Below, in pieces: positions 1 to 6,949 of a DNA stretch of 7,682 bases. Numbering within the stretch: the stretch's first letter is position 1; the number at the start of each line of letters is the position of its first letter. The stretch is from positions 3,931-11,612 of the forward strand of contig JAMWZF010000068.1 of NCBI GenBank assembly GCA_024304875.1, written 5' to 3'. The translations under genes were made by a program, and so were the position numbers. Below the pieces are notes generated by a model. That model was not told the origin of the DNA and ran no database searches. It saw nothing but the letters and a program-made list of their open reading frames with translations. This DNA comes from Paracoccaceae bacterium (GTDB taxonomy: Bacteria > Pseudomonadota > Alphaproteobacteria > Rhodobacterales > Rhodobacteraceae).

Positions 1-73
1 CCCCGCCGCAGGGTCCGGCACGATTTCCGCACCCCGCAACCACTACCCCGAGATGACGGACCTCCGCTCATGA
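1..73 (+). CDS. Possible C-terminal end of an upstream gene (partial, uncertain)
   Basis: One plus-strand frame (codons beginning at base 2) is open from the window edge to a TGA at 71-73. It would encode about 23 residues ending NHYPEMTDLRS. Its stop overlaps the ATG of the first permease gene as ATGA, the arrangement used at most later junctions, which is the main reason to list it. In operons of this type the gene before the MalF-like permease is often the solute-binding protein, but the fragment has no recognisable motif. The frame of the permease itself is also open through this stretch, so the bases could instead be noncoding or a permease extension. The identity is unknown. Confidence 0.3.
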   Translation, partial: PAAGSGTISAPRNHYPEMTDLRS

Positions 74-1017
74 CCACCAGTGTCGACCCACACGCAGACA
101 CGGCCCCGGCCCCCAGGGTGTCACCGGACGCCCGGCGCGGCGGGCTGAAGGCCGCTGAACGGCGCTTTGGCCTCCTGCTGCTCGTCCCAGCCCTGACGGC
201 CTTTGGCGTCGTTGTGCTGTTCCCCTTCCTCGAGGCGCTATGGCTGTCGTTCTACGAATACACCATCGCGATGTCCGAGCCCGAGTGGACCGGCATCAGC
301 AATTTCGTGGACGTGTTGACGGACGAGGCCGTCATCGGCTCTTTCGTCTCGACGCTGATCTTCGTCGGCGCCGCCACGGTGTTCTCGATCCTGCTCGGCC
401 TTGGCTGGGCGCTGATCCTCAACCACCCGTTCCGGGGCCGGAGCGCCTTGCGCGGTCTGTCGTTGATGCCCTGGGTGATGCCCGCCATCGTTGCCGCCTT
501 CATCTGGGGATGGATCTTCAACTCGCGCTACGGCCTGCTGAACGCGGTGGCGATGGAGTTCGGTTTCATCGACTACCCGCAGGCCTACCTCTCGACGCCC
601 GGGGGTGCGATGGCGGCGGTCGTGATCGCCAAGGTCTGGCTCAGCGTTCCGCTGTTCATGGCATTCTTCATCGCGGGTCTGCAAAGCATGGACCGCGAAC
701 AGGTGGAGGCCGCCCGCGTTGACGGAGCCGGCAACTGGCACGTGCTGATGCATCATGTCCTGCCGCACCTGCGGCCCGTCATCATGGTGACGGTCGTGCT
801 GGGGATGATCGGGAACCTGCAACACTTCGACACGATCTGGGCACTGACCGGCGGGGGCCCCGTACGCGCCACCACCGTGCTGTCGATCGAGGTCTATCGC
901 CGCGCCTTCGAGCAATGGGACATCGGCATGGCCGCCGCGGTGGGCGTGGTCTGGGTCGCGACGATCCTGCCGCCTGCGTATTTCTACCTTCGGCAACTGA
1001 TGGCGAGGACCGAGTGA
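70..1017 (+). CDS. Carbohydrate ABC transporter permease, MalF/UgpA-like (CUT1 family)
   Basis: Inner-membrane permease of 315 residues, one half of the channel of a sugar ABC importer. Hydrophobic segments at roughly 33-55, 92-115, 131-151, 183-203, 236-250 and 286-307 give the usual six-helix layout. The cytoplasmic ATPase-docking EAA loop is clear at 213-236 (EAARVDGA, then a HHVLPHLRP ending), and the GGGP motif typical of MalF-type permeases is at 261-264. The first 30 residues are polar and rich in Pro and Ala, as in many family members before the first helix. The ATG at 70 is chosen because it overlaps a possible upstream stop (ATGA). The Shine-Dalgarno is weak (ACGGA around 56-60), and the frame is open upstream, so a longer start cannot be excluded. 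It pairs with the next gene. The substrate cannot be read from the permease. Confidence 0.93.
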   Translation: MTTSVDPHADTAPAPRVSPDARRGGLKAAERRFGLLLLVPALTAFGVVVLFPFLEALWLSFYEYTIAMSEPEWTGISNFVDVLTDEAVIGSFVSTLIFVGAATVFSILLGLGWALILNHPFRGRSALRGLSLMPWVMPAIVAAFIWGWIFNSRYGLLNAVAMEFGFIDYPQAYLSTPGGAMAAVVIAKVWLSVPLFMAFFIAGLQSMDREQVEAARVDGAGNWHVLMHHVLPHLRPVIMVTVVLGMIGNLQHFDTIWALTGGGPVRATTVLSIEVYRRAFEQWDIGMAAAVGVVWVATILPPAYFYLRQLMARTE

Positions 1018-1853
1018 TGCTGGATCTCTCTTCGACCCAGGCCAAGATCGGCTTCGGCATCACCGCCCTGCTGATCGGCTTCTTCATCTTCTTTCCGGTC
1101 TACTGGCTCATCATTTCGGCCTTCAAGACCAACGAGGAGCTCTACCGCGTGGTGCCGACCTTCTGGCCGCAGACATGGTCACTGGAGCACTTCCGTTATG
1201 CCCTGACCGACGGCGGGCTGCTGCTTCAGCTGGGGAACACGCTCTTCGTGTCGCTCGGCTCGGCGCTGATCAACACCACGATGGCGGTCTATGCGGGATA
1301 TTCCTTCGCCAAGTACCGCTACATCGGACGGCGGCCGGTCATGCTGTTCATGCTGTCCGCCCAGATGTTCCCCTTCGGGCTGCTGCTGATCACCATCTAC
1401 CCGATGTTCACCGGCTGGGGGCTTCTGGATACCCGGGGCGGGTTGATGATCTCCTACATCGTCTTCGCTCTGCCGGTGGCGACCTACATGCTCTACAGCT
1501 ACTTCAGCCAGGTCCCGAACGAGTTGATCGAGGCGGCCCGGGCCGACGGTGCATCCGACCTTAGGATCCTGCACACGATCGTGCTGCCGGTCTCGATCGC
1601 GCCCATCGTGACGGTGCTCCTCTACAGCTTCATGTGGAGCTGGAACGACCTTCTCTATTCGCTGACCTTGATCGTGAGCGAGGACAAGCGGACCGTCGGG
1701 CCGGGGATCCTGCTGACCTATCTCAACGACAGCCACTCGGACTGGGGCGGCGCGATGGCCGCGTCGATCCTGGCCTCGATCCCGGTGATCGTGGCGTTCA
1801 TGGGCCTGCAACGGTTCTTCATCGAGGGCGTGACAGCAGGAGCAGTCAAATGA
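1017..1853 (+). CDS. Carbohydrate ABC transporter permease, MalG-like (CUT1 family)
   Basis: Second inner-membrane permease, 278 residues, expected to form a heterodimer with the preceding MalF-like protein. Hydrophobic segments lie near 13-35, 72-95, 108-130, 142-163, 197-220 and 247-267. The EAA loop is at 172-196 (EAARADGAS, then a TIVLPVSIAP ending). The C-terminus has the MalG-type ending RFFIEGVTAGAVK. The start is the ATG at 1017, whose A is the last base of the preceding stop (TGATG), with GAGGA at 1005-1009 at good spacing. A longer reading from 915 would run deep inside the first permease and is not needed. No cognate ATPase (MalK/UgpC type) or binding protein is seen in the window, so these must be encoded outside it or shared with another system. 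Confidence 0.94.
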   Translation: MLDLSSTQAKIGFGITALLIGFFIFFPVYWLIISAFKTNEELYRVVPTFWPQTWSLEHFRYALTDGGLLLQLGNTLFVSLGSALINTTMAVYAGYSFAKYRYIGRRPVMLFMLSAQMFPFGLLLITIYPMFTGWGLLDTRGGLMISYIVFALPVATYMLYSYFSQVPNELIEAARADGASDLRILHTIVLPVSIAPIVTVLLYSFMWSWNDLLYSLTLIVSEDKRTVGPGILLTYLNDSHSDWGGAMAASILASIPVIVAFMGLQRFFIEGVTAGAVK

Positions 1854-2773
1854 CCGTATTGCGCGGATGTTTCCCGGTGCTTTGCACCCCGTTTCACGAG
1901 GACGGCAGCGTCGCCGTAGAGGACTTCGACAACGTGGTCGAGTTTTGCCTCTCGGTCGGGGTCGACGGAGTGGTCTTTCCCGGCGTGGCGTCGGAGGTTG
2001 ACACCCTGACCGATGACGAGCGTGCGTTGCTGACCGACCGGCTGGGCCGGGTGCTGAAGGGTCGGGTTCCCTTCGTGGTGGGCGCCAGCGCAGCGAGCCC
2101 GGATGGCGTCCGTCGGCACATGGCCGAGGGAGCGAAGGCAGGCGCACAGGCGGCGATGGTCATGGCCACCGCAGGTGCAGGCAAGAGCGTCGAGGCGCAG
2201 CGCGCTTTCTTCGAAGCGGTGACAGACGATGCGCCGATGTCCGTGATGCTACAGAACGCGCCGCATCCGATCGGCGCGGGCCTGCCGCCCGAAGATGTCG
2301 CGGCGATCTGCGGACTGGCCGGTATCGACTACGCCAAGGAAGAGACGATGCCCTGCGGCCAGAACCTCACCCGAATCCGCGACGCGGCCGGAGATAGTAT
2401 CCTCGGCGTCTTTGGCGGGGCGGGCGGCCGCTACATCACAGACGAGCTGGCACGCGGCTCGCTGGGCACTCTCCCGGCTGCCGAACTTGCAGATCTGCAT
2501 GTCAGGATGGTCCAGGCATGGGATCGGGGGGATGAGGCCGAGGCCCGGCGCCTGTTCCGCGTTTCCATGCCGCTGCTGAACTTCCAGGCGGTGTTCCGGA
2601 TGGACATGACCAAGACGGTGCTCGCCCGCCGCGGCGTCATCACCGCCACCCACGTGCGCGGGGCGGGTCCCCGGATGGACGCCGGGGACCGGGCCGAACT
2701 GGACGCGCTCCTGATGCAGATTTCCCCGGAACTGACGGAGTTTCCCGTCAAGCACTACGAGGCCGCAGAGTGA
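1850..2773 (+). CDS. DapA-superfamily lyase/aldolase, first paralog (function unassigned)
   Basis: A 307-residue class I (Schiff-base) TIM-barrel protein of the dihydrodipicolinate synthase/N-acetylneuraminate lyase superfamily, of usual family length. The N-terminal TPF is at 13-15, the substrate-carboxylate loop is at 45-49 (GVASE, in place of GTTGE), and the Schiff-base lysine is Lys163 in YAKEE. The position of the conserved catalytic Tyr of YNxP is Gln135 (QNAP, 135-138), and the Thr pair of the GTTGE loop is Val-Ala, so the classical Thr/Tyr proton relay is absent. Lysine biosynthesis is therefore unlikely. In this operon it probably acts on a 2-keto-3-deoxy sugar acid, as aldolase or dehydratase (inference). 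The ATG at 1850 overlaps the permease stop (ATGA) and has AGGAG at 1838-1842. It is clearly a different subfamily from the second paralog at 3972. Confidence 0.88.
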   Translation: MTVLRGCFPVLCTPFHEDGSVAVEDFDNVVEFCLSVGVDGVVFPGVASEVDTLTDDERALLTDRLGRVLKGRVPFVVGASAASPDGVRRHMAEGAKAGAQAAMVMATAGAGKSVEAQRAFFEAVTDDAPMSVMLQNAPHPIGAGLPPEDVAAICGLAGIDYAKEETMPCGQNLTRIRDAAGDSILGVFGGAGGRYITDELARGSLGTLPAAELADLHVRMVQAWDRGDEAEARRLFRVSMPLLNFQAVFRMDMTKTVLARRGVITATHVRGAGPRMDAGDRAELDALLMQISPELTEFPVKHYEAAE

Positions 2774-3975
2774 CCCGCCACGACAGCACCACCACCGCCC
2801 CGCTCGACCGGATCGCGAAGATCGAGACCTTCGTCGTCTCCATCCCGCGCGAAGTGCCCTACCTGGGACCGCTGCGTGACGGAGAGTTCATCAACGACAA
2901 GGGCTACCTCATCCGCAAGGGCAACCGGTCGATTTACCCCGCCTCCGACCTCTCGGTGCTTGTCCGGATCACGGGTGAGAGCGGCGTGGTCGGCTGGGGC
3001 GAGACCTACGGGATCGCGGCGCCCGAAGCGGTGACCGCGATCATCGACAACCTGCTCGCTCCGGTCATCCTCGGGCGCTGCCCGTCGGAAGTCGCGGTGA
3101 TCTGGGAGGACCTTTACGACCTGATGCGCGTCCGGGGCTTCTTCGGTGGCTATTACGTCGACGCGCTGGCCGGACTCGATATCGCCCTTTGGGATCTCTA
3201 CGGCCACCGTGCCGGGCTCTCGGTGGCCCAGCTTCTTGGCGGTCAGCGTCACCATACGCTTCCGGCCTACGTCTCGGGCCTGCCCAGGGCGACCCTGGCC
3301 GAGCGGTGCGCGCTGGCCGAGGACTTCGTCAGCAAGGGCTACCGCGCGATCAAATTCGCGGCAGCGGTGTCGGACGAAGGGATCGTGCAGGAAATGGCAG
3401 CCCTGCGTGAGGCCGTGGGGCCAGACGTCGACCTGATGGTGGACCTGCACTGGAAGTTCGAGGCGAGCGAGGCGATCCGCCTGATCCGCCGGCTCGAGCC
3501 CCATAACCTCTACTTCGCCGAAGCCCCCTGTCAGCCCGAGGATATCGAGGGGCAGGCCAAAGTCGCGGCCAGCATCGGCACGCCGCTGGCCCTGGGCGAG
3601 GAGTGGCGGACCGTCTACGAGGTCCGCCAGCGCCTGACCGCCGGAACCTGTGGCATCCTTCAGCCCGAGATCGGCCACACCGGCATCACCCAGTTCGCCC
3701 GGATCGGGCAGCTGGCCCAGACATTCCACAAGCATGTCATCCCGCACGCCTCAATCTCGACAGGGATCTTCATGGCCGCCAGCCTGCAGGCCACGGCGGC
3801 ACTTCAGCGGGTGCCGTACCACGAATACCAGCACTCCATCTTCGACCGGAACCTCACCTTCACCGAGGGCGACATGTCCTGCGCCGAGGGTGTCTACACC
3901 GTTCCCACCGGACCAGGCCTCGGCGTCCGGCCCGCCGACGCTCTGCTGGAGCATGTGCGGGGACCGATCACATGA
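2770..3975 (+). CDS. Enolase-superfamily (mandelate racemase/muconate lactonizing type) sugar-acid dehydratase
   Basis: A 401-residue protein with the N-terminal capping domain (about 15-135) and a barrel domain. It probably removes water from an aldonate or related acid to give a 2-keto-3-deoxy acid. Metal ligands are inferred as Asp225 (VDLHW), Glu251 (FAEAP) and Glu277 (LGEEW). Other active-site candidates are Lys195 (AIKFA), His227, Glu300 (QPEIGHTG), His326 (IPHAS) and Glu352. The Asp-x-His pattern, the QPxxxHxG stretch and the spacing to His326 resemble D-galactonate dehydratase (DgoD) as I recall it, which fits the DgoK gene downstream. It departs from the textbook Lys-x-Lys (here Lys-Phe-Ala) and has Glu where the His-Asp dyad usually has Asp. 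The start is GTG at 2770, overlapping the preceding stop (GTGA), with GAGG at 2759-2762. The exact substrate is not assignable by eye: galactonate, another aldonate or an aldarate are all possible. Confidence 0.88.
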   Translation: MTRHDSTTTAPLDRIAKIETFVVSIPREVPYLGPLRDGEFINDKGYLIRKGNRSIYPASDLSVLVRITGESGVVGWGETYGIAAPEAVTAIIDNLLAPVILGRCPSEVAVIWEDLYDLMRVRGFFGGYYVDALAGLDIALWDLYGHRAGLSVAQLLGGQRHHTLPAYVSGLPRATLAERCALAEDFVSKGYRAIKFAAAVSDEGIVQEMAALREAVGPDVDLMVDLHWKFEASEAIRLIRRLEPHNLYFAEAPCQPEDIEGQAKVAASIGTPLALGEEWRTVYEVRQRLTAGTCGILQPEIGHTGITQFARIGQLAQTFHKHVIPHASISTGIFMAASLQATAALQRVPYHEYQHSIFDRNLTFTEGDMSCAEGVYTVPTGPGLGVRPADALLEHVRGPIT

Positions 3976-4886
3976 ACCGGCACGGAATATACCCCATCCT
4001 CTACGCCTTCTGGGGCAGCGACGGCCGGCTGGACCGGGGCGCCATGGCCCGGCAAGTGGAATATTGCATCGATAACGGCGCGCACGGGATCGCTGTCCTC
4101 GGCCTCGTCACCGAGGTCCACAAGATGGACGTCAACGAACGCCTGCACCTCGTCGAGATGGTGGGCGAACTCATCGCCGGCCGCGTGCCCTACGCGGTGA
4201 CCGTGGCAGAGCCCTCGGTGAGCGGTCAGGTAGCCTTTGCCCGGGCGGCTGCCGCATCGGGTGCCGACTGGGTCATCCTCCAACCGCCACCCATCAAGGG
4301 CATGTCCCAGGCCGACCTCATACGGTTCTTCGGAACTGTCGCCGATGCGGTCCACATCGACGTGGCGGTCCAGAACAACCCGGTCAACCTTGACGTGTCG
4401 CTTTCGGTCGAGGGACTGGTGGCGCTCAATGCGTCGCATCCCAACATCCGCATACTCAAGGGGGAGGGGTGGTCGGTGGACATCGCCCGCTCGATCCGGG
4501 AGTCCGGCGGTGCCTTCGAGGTCTTCGGCGGCCACGGAGGGATCGAATTCCCGGCCCTTCTGTCCTCGGGCGGGGCAGGGCTGATCCCGGCGCCCGACTT
4601 CCTCGCCCCTCAGGTGGCGATCTACAACCTGTGGCGTGACGGCCGCGAGGAAGAGGCGATCGAGATCCATCGCCGCCTGCTGCCCGCCATCGTCTTCATG
4701 TCACGCTCCGTGCCGGGGATGCTCTGCTACGGAAAGCGGCTCTTCGCGCGGCAAGCGGGGATAGAGATCGGGACCGAACGCGAACCGTCACTGGTCCCGA
4801 CCGATTTCGGCCTCGCCCAGCTCGACGCCTTCGAGGCTGACATTCGCCGCGCGGTGGCGCCTGCCGAACAGCGTGCCGCCGAATGA
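3972..4886 (+). CDS. DapA-superfamily lyase/aldolase, second paralog (function unassigned)
   Basis: A 304-residue Schiff-base TIM-barrel protein of the DapA/NanA superfamily. The Schiff-base lysine is Lys163 in ILKGEG. The loop replacing GTTGE is GLVTE at 44-48, and the YNxP position is QNNP at 134-137, so Gln134 stands where Tyr is expected and the relay Thr is Leu or Val. The later sequence has VFGGHGG near 184-190 and GLIPAPDF near 203-210, features absent from the first paralog, so the two are not a recent duplication. Retention of the lysine argues for imine chemistry on a keto acid. Aldol cleavage or dehydration of a 2-keto-3-deoxy sugar acid is the likely job from context. The ATG at 3972 overlaps the dehydratase stop (ATGA), with GGGGA at 3959-3963. 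Confidence 0.87.
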   Translation: MNRHGIYPILYAFWGSDGRLDRGAMARQVEYCIDNGAHGIAVLGLVTEVHKMDVNERLHLVEMVGELIAGRVPYAVTVAEPSVSGQVAFARAAAASGADWVILQPPPIKGMSQADLIRFFGTVADAVHIDVAVQNNPVNLDVSLSVEGLVALNASHPNIRILKGEGWSVDIARSIRESGGAFEVFGGHGGIEFPALLSSGGAGLIPAPDFLAPQVAIYNLWRDGREEEAIEIHRRLLPAIVFMSRSVPGMLCYGKRLFARQAGIEIGTEREPSLVPTDFGLAQLDAFEADIRRAVAPAEQRAAE

Positions 4887-5773
4887 CGGCGCTCATCTGC
4901 ATCGACTGGGGAAGCAGCAACCTCAGGGCCGCGCTCATCGAGGACGGCGCGGTGGTCGATAGCCGCCGCTCCGACCGCGGCATCAAGCGGTTGCAGGGGC
5001 GGGAAGAGATGGAGGCAGTCTTCGACGAGGTCGTGGGCGGCTGGGCCGACCGCGTCCAGAACGTTTACCTTTCGGGCATGGTGACGAGCCGGAACGGCTG
5101 GGTCGAGACGGACTACCTGCCCGTCCCCGCCACCTTGGACGACCTGATGCGCGGCGCGAGACAAATCCGTCACGGCGCGCTGACCCTGAACTTCCTGCCG
5201 GGGATCTCCCAGGCGGATCCGCCTGACGTAATGCGGGGGGAAGAGGTGCAGCTCGCACGGGTCGAAGGCGCAGGCCTGCGCGTCGTCGTCCTGCCCGGCA
5301 CACACAGCAAATGGGTCCTGCTCGACGGCGACAAGGTCACGGCCTTCCGGACCTGCATCACCGGCGAGTTGCTGGAGTTGCTGGGCGCCCATTCTCTCGT
5401 CGGCAAACTGGCCGAACCGGGCCCGTCGCTCGGCCCGGCCTTCGACCGGGGCGTGGCGGCTGGCCATGAGACCGGCGCCATTGCATCGGTCTTTGCGGCG
5501 CGCGCGGGGGTTCTGCTCGGCCAAATCCGCCCTGACGAAGTCACCGCCTACCTCGGCGGTCTGCTGATCGGTATCGAGCTGGAGAACATGATCCGGCTTC
5601 TCCCGGGTGCTGGCGGACGGCCCATCCAGATCCTCGCCGACGGCGCGGTCGCCGCCTCCTACGAGAGGGCCTGCGACCTCTGCGGCGTGCCCCGGACCCC
5701 CACGCTCGCGAACTCGGCGTTCGACGGCTTCTCGAAGCTGTTGTCCTGTAAAGGTGTGCCGATCAACGGATGA
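4883..5773 (+). CDS. dgoK: 2-dehydro-3-deoxygalactonokinase (DgoK)
   Basis: A 296-residue cytoplasmic sugar-acid kinase, close to the length of E. coli DgoK. DgoK phosphorylates 2-dehydro-3-deoxy-D-galactonate with ATP to the 6-phospho form, for cleavage to pyruvate and glyceraldehyde 3-phosphate in the De Ley-Doudoroff galactonate route. Family blocks are visible in order: the ATPase phosphate-1 stretch IDWGSSNLRA at 7-16, SGMVTS at 64-69, VMRGEE at 116-121, PGTHSKW at 138-144, TGEL at 160-163 and LGGLLIGIE at 224-232. All match my memory of the E. coli enzyme. The ATG at 4883 overlaps the preceding stop (ATGA). I see no good Shine-Dalgarno, so translation is probably coupled. The partner phospho-aldolase (DgoA/Eda type) is not in the window. 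Phosphorylation of an isomeric keto-deoxy acid is possible. Confidence 0.93.
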   Translation: MTALICIDWGSSNLRAALIEDGAVVDSRRSDRGIKRLQGREEMEAVFDEVVGGWADRVQNVYLSGMVTSRNGWVETDYLPVPATLDDLMRGARQIRHGALTLNFLPGISQADPPDVMRGEEVQLARVEGAGLRVVVLPGTHSKWVLLDGDKVTAFRTCITGELLELLGAHSLVGKLAEPGPSLGPAFDRGVAAGHETGAIASVFAARAGVLLGQIRPDEVTAYLGGLLIGIELENMIRLLPGAGGRPIQILADGAVAASYERACDLCGVPRTPTLANSAFDGFSKLLSCKGVPING

Positions 5774-5787
5774 GTGCAAAGGGCGGC

Positions 5788-5792
5788 GGAGG
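5788..5792 (+). promoter_or_regulatory. Shine-Dalgarno for the aldose 1-epimerase gene
   Basis: GGAGG lies five bases before the ATG at 5798. It decides the start of the epimerase, against the in-frame GTG at 5774 and the out-of-frame ATG at 5770 that overlaps the dgoK stop. Confidence 0.75.
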
Positions 5793-5797
5793 CGGAC

Positions 5798-6676
5798 ATG
5801 AGTGCCCTGATCGAGCTGAGAGACGGCCGCAGCCATATCGGCATCGCCCCGGCCCTCGGTGGAGGCATCGCCTTCTTCAATGCGCTCAAGCCGGATGGGA
5901 CTGCGCCGGTTCTGCGCGGGTGGGACGGCAGCGACCGGCCCTTCGCCCTTGCCTGTAATGTGCTGGTGCCTTTCTCGAACCGCATTTCCGGTGGGGGCTT
6001 TCCATTCGAGGGTGATTTCATCAAGGTCCCCTGCAATATCGAAGGACAGGAGTTTCCTGTCCATGGCGATGGTTTCCAACGGGCATGGGACGTCGAAGAC
6101 TCTGCCACCACATTCGCCCGCCTCAGCTTGCGGGAAGGCGCGATCGGGCCGTTCCGCTATGAGGCGCTGCTGGACTACCGGCTTGAGGATGGTCGGCTGG
6201 ACTGCCGGCTTACCATCGTGAACACGGGCCCGCGGCTTCCGTTCGGCGGCGGCTTTCATCCATGGTTTCACCGCTTGTCGGGAACACGGCTGGCCTTCGA
6301 TGCCGGTGGGATCTGGCTGGCTGACGAGCGGCATCTGCCAAGTAAGCATTTGTCTCTGAGAGATGCCCAGGAGTTCGATTTCACGGTGCCTCGGCCCCTG
6401 CCGGACGACCTAATAAACAATGCATTCACACAGTGGCGTGGAGGGGCGCAGGTCCTCCAGCCCAAGCACGGCCTTAAGGTCCAGGTGAACGCGCCAGATA
6501 TGGACGTGGCCATCGTTTTCTCGCGGGGCAGGGGGGCAGACGTCTTCTGCTTTGAGCCGGTGAACCATATTGTGGATGCGGCGAACCAGCCCGGGCAGCC
6601 TGGTCTGGTGCCGCTATCGACGGGTCAGTCCATGGAACTCGCAGTGAGCTTGGGATGGGATGGGTGTGGGTCATGA
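5798..6676 (+). CDS. Aldose 1-epimerase family protein (GalM-like mutarotase)
   Basis: A 292-residue beta-sandwich mutarotase family member, expected to interconvert alpha and beta anomers of an aldose. Recognisable sites are the Asn-Arg pair in PFSNRI (61-62), His89 in VHGDGF, His154 in GGFHPWF as the likely catalytic acid, and Glu253 in CFEPVNH as the likely catalytic base. There is no signal peptide, so it should be cytoplasmic. The start is the ATG at 5798, because GGAGG at 5788-5792 sits five bases before it. A GTG at 5774 in the same frame would add eight residues without such a site. It lies 24 nt after dgoK and is the only spaced cistron of the operon. Its later part uses more AT-rich codons than the genes before it. 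Its presence suggests that an aldose, not only an acid, enters the pathway. Confidence 0.9.
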   Translation: MSALIELRDGRSHIGIAPALGGGIAFFNALKPDGTAPVLRGWDGSDRPFALACNVLVPFSNRISGGGFPFEGDFIKVPCNIEGQEFPVHGDGFQRAWDVEDSATTFARLSLREGAIGPFRYEALLDYRLEDGRLDCRLTIVNTGPRLPFGGGFHPWFHRLSGTRLAFDAGGIWLADERHLPSKHLSLRDAQEFDFTVPRPLPDDLINNAFTQWRGGAQVLQPKHGLKVQVNAPDMDVAIVFSRGRGADVFCFEPVNHIVDAANQPGQPGLVPLSTGQSMELAVSLGWDGCGS

Positions 6677-6949
6677 TAGCGCTGGTGCCAAAGCGACCCG
6701 TCATGAATCACGAATGTTTCTAGCTTAAAGGCTGGTAGAATTGTATCACTGGCTTTCTCAGTGTTTCCGCCTTCGACTTCGCTGTCTCCAATACTTTTCC
6801 AACGTCGATTGAAACTTCTGGAAAATGGCAATCAAATAGTTGTCTTCCAGGTATCTGGCCGTCGTAAGCCTGCCTGCTTCGACCACGGGTCTGGCCCTCG
6901 ATCGACCGACCTCGGAGATTGGCACCATGAGCCCCCGGTCTGACCACTT
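6677..6949. other. Low-GC convergent intergenic segment with no confident gene
   Basis: This 273-base gap separates the ends of the plus-strand operon and the minus-strand dehydrogenase genes. Its middle is much less GC-rich than its surroundings: 50 of 120 bases in 6721-6840. I find no hairpin with a T-tract that would make a convincing terminator. On the minus strand, a 77-codon frame starts at an ATG (6953-6951) overlapping the small-subunit stop as ATGA and ends at 6720. Its C-terminal half (with IDVGKVLETAKSKAET) reads plausibly as protein, but the N-terminal part is Arg/Gly-rich and unlike anything I know. A second minus-strand frame, directly in phase after the small-subunit stop, also stays open for about 60 codons (with TTARYLEDNYLIAIF). 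At most one can be real. The segment may be a gene remnant or acquired DNA. Confidence 0.55.

Noticed and set aside
915..1016. Longer start for the MalG-like permease
   Set aside because: It would add 34 Arg/Gly-rich residues inside the coding region of the first permease. The ATG at 1017 has a good Shine-Dalgarno, a stop/start overlap and the usual family N-terminus.
1179..2147. Minus-strand open frame of 322 codons
   Set aside because: It is antisense to the MalG-like permease and first DapA-like gene. The Arg/Pro/His-rich translation has no domain.
1850..2773. Annotation of the first DapA-like gene as lysine-pathway dapA
   Set aside because: Gln135 in place of the catalytic Tyr, loss of the GTTGE loop, and a sugar-catabolic operon context all argue against 4-hydroxy-tetrahydrodipicolinate synthase.
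2755..3747. Minus-strand open frame of 330 codons
   Set aside because: It is antisense to the enolase-superfamily gene. It shows no recognisable motif and has the low-complexity composition of a shadow frame.
4727..6349. Long minus-strand open frame of 540 codons
   Set aside because: It lies antisense to the second DapA-like gene, dgoK and the epimerase, all strongly supported by motifs. Its translation is rich in Arg, Asp, His and Gly without domains, typical of a high-GC antisense shadow.
6668..6699. Inverted repeat GGGTC / GACCC after the epimerase stop, with TCATGA repeated at 6671 and 6701
   Set aside because: The stem is only five base pairs with a long loop, and no T-tract follows. 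It is too weak to call a terminator or operator.
6818..6850. Inverted repeat CTGGAA / TTCCAG in the low-GC gap
   Set aside because: Six base pairs around a 21-base loop, with no T-run on either side. Such a match is expected by chance.
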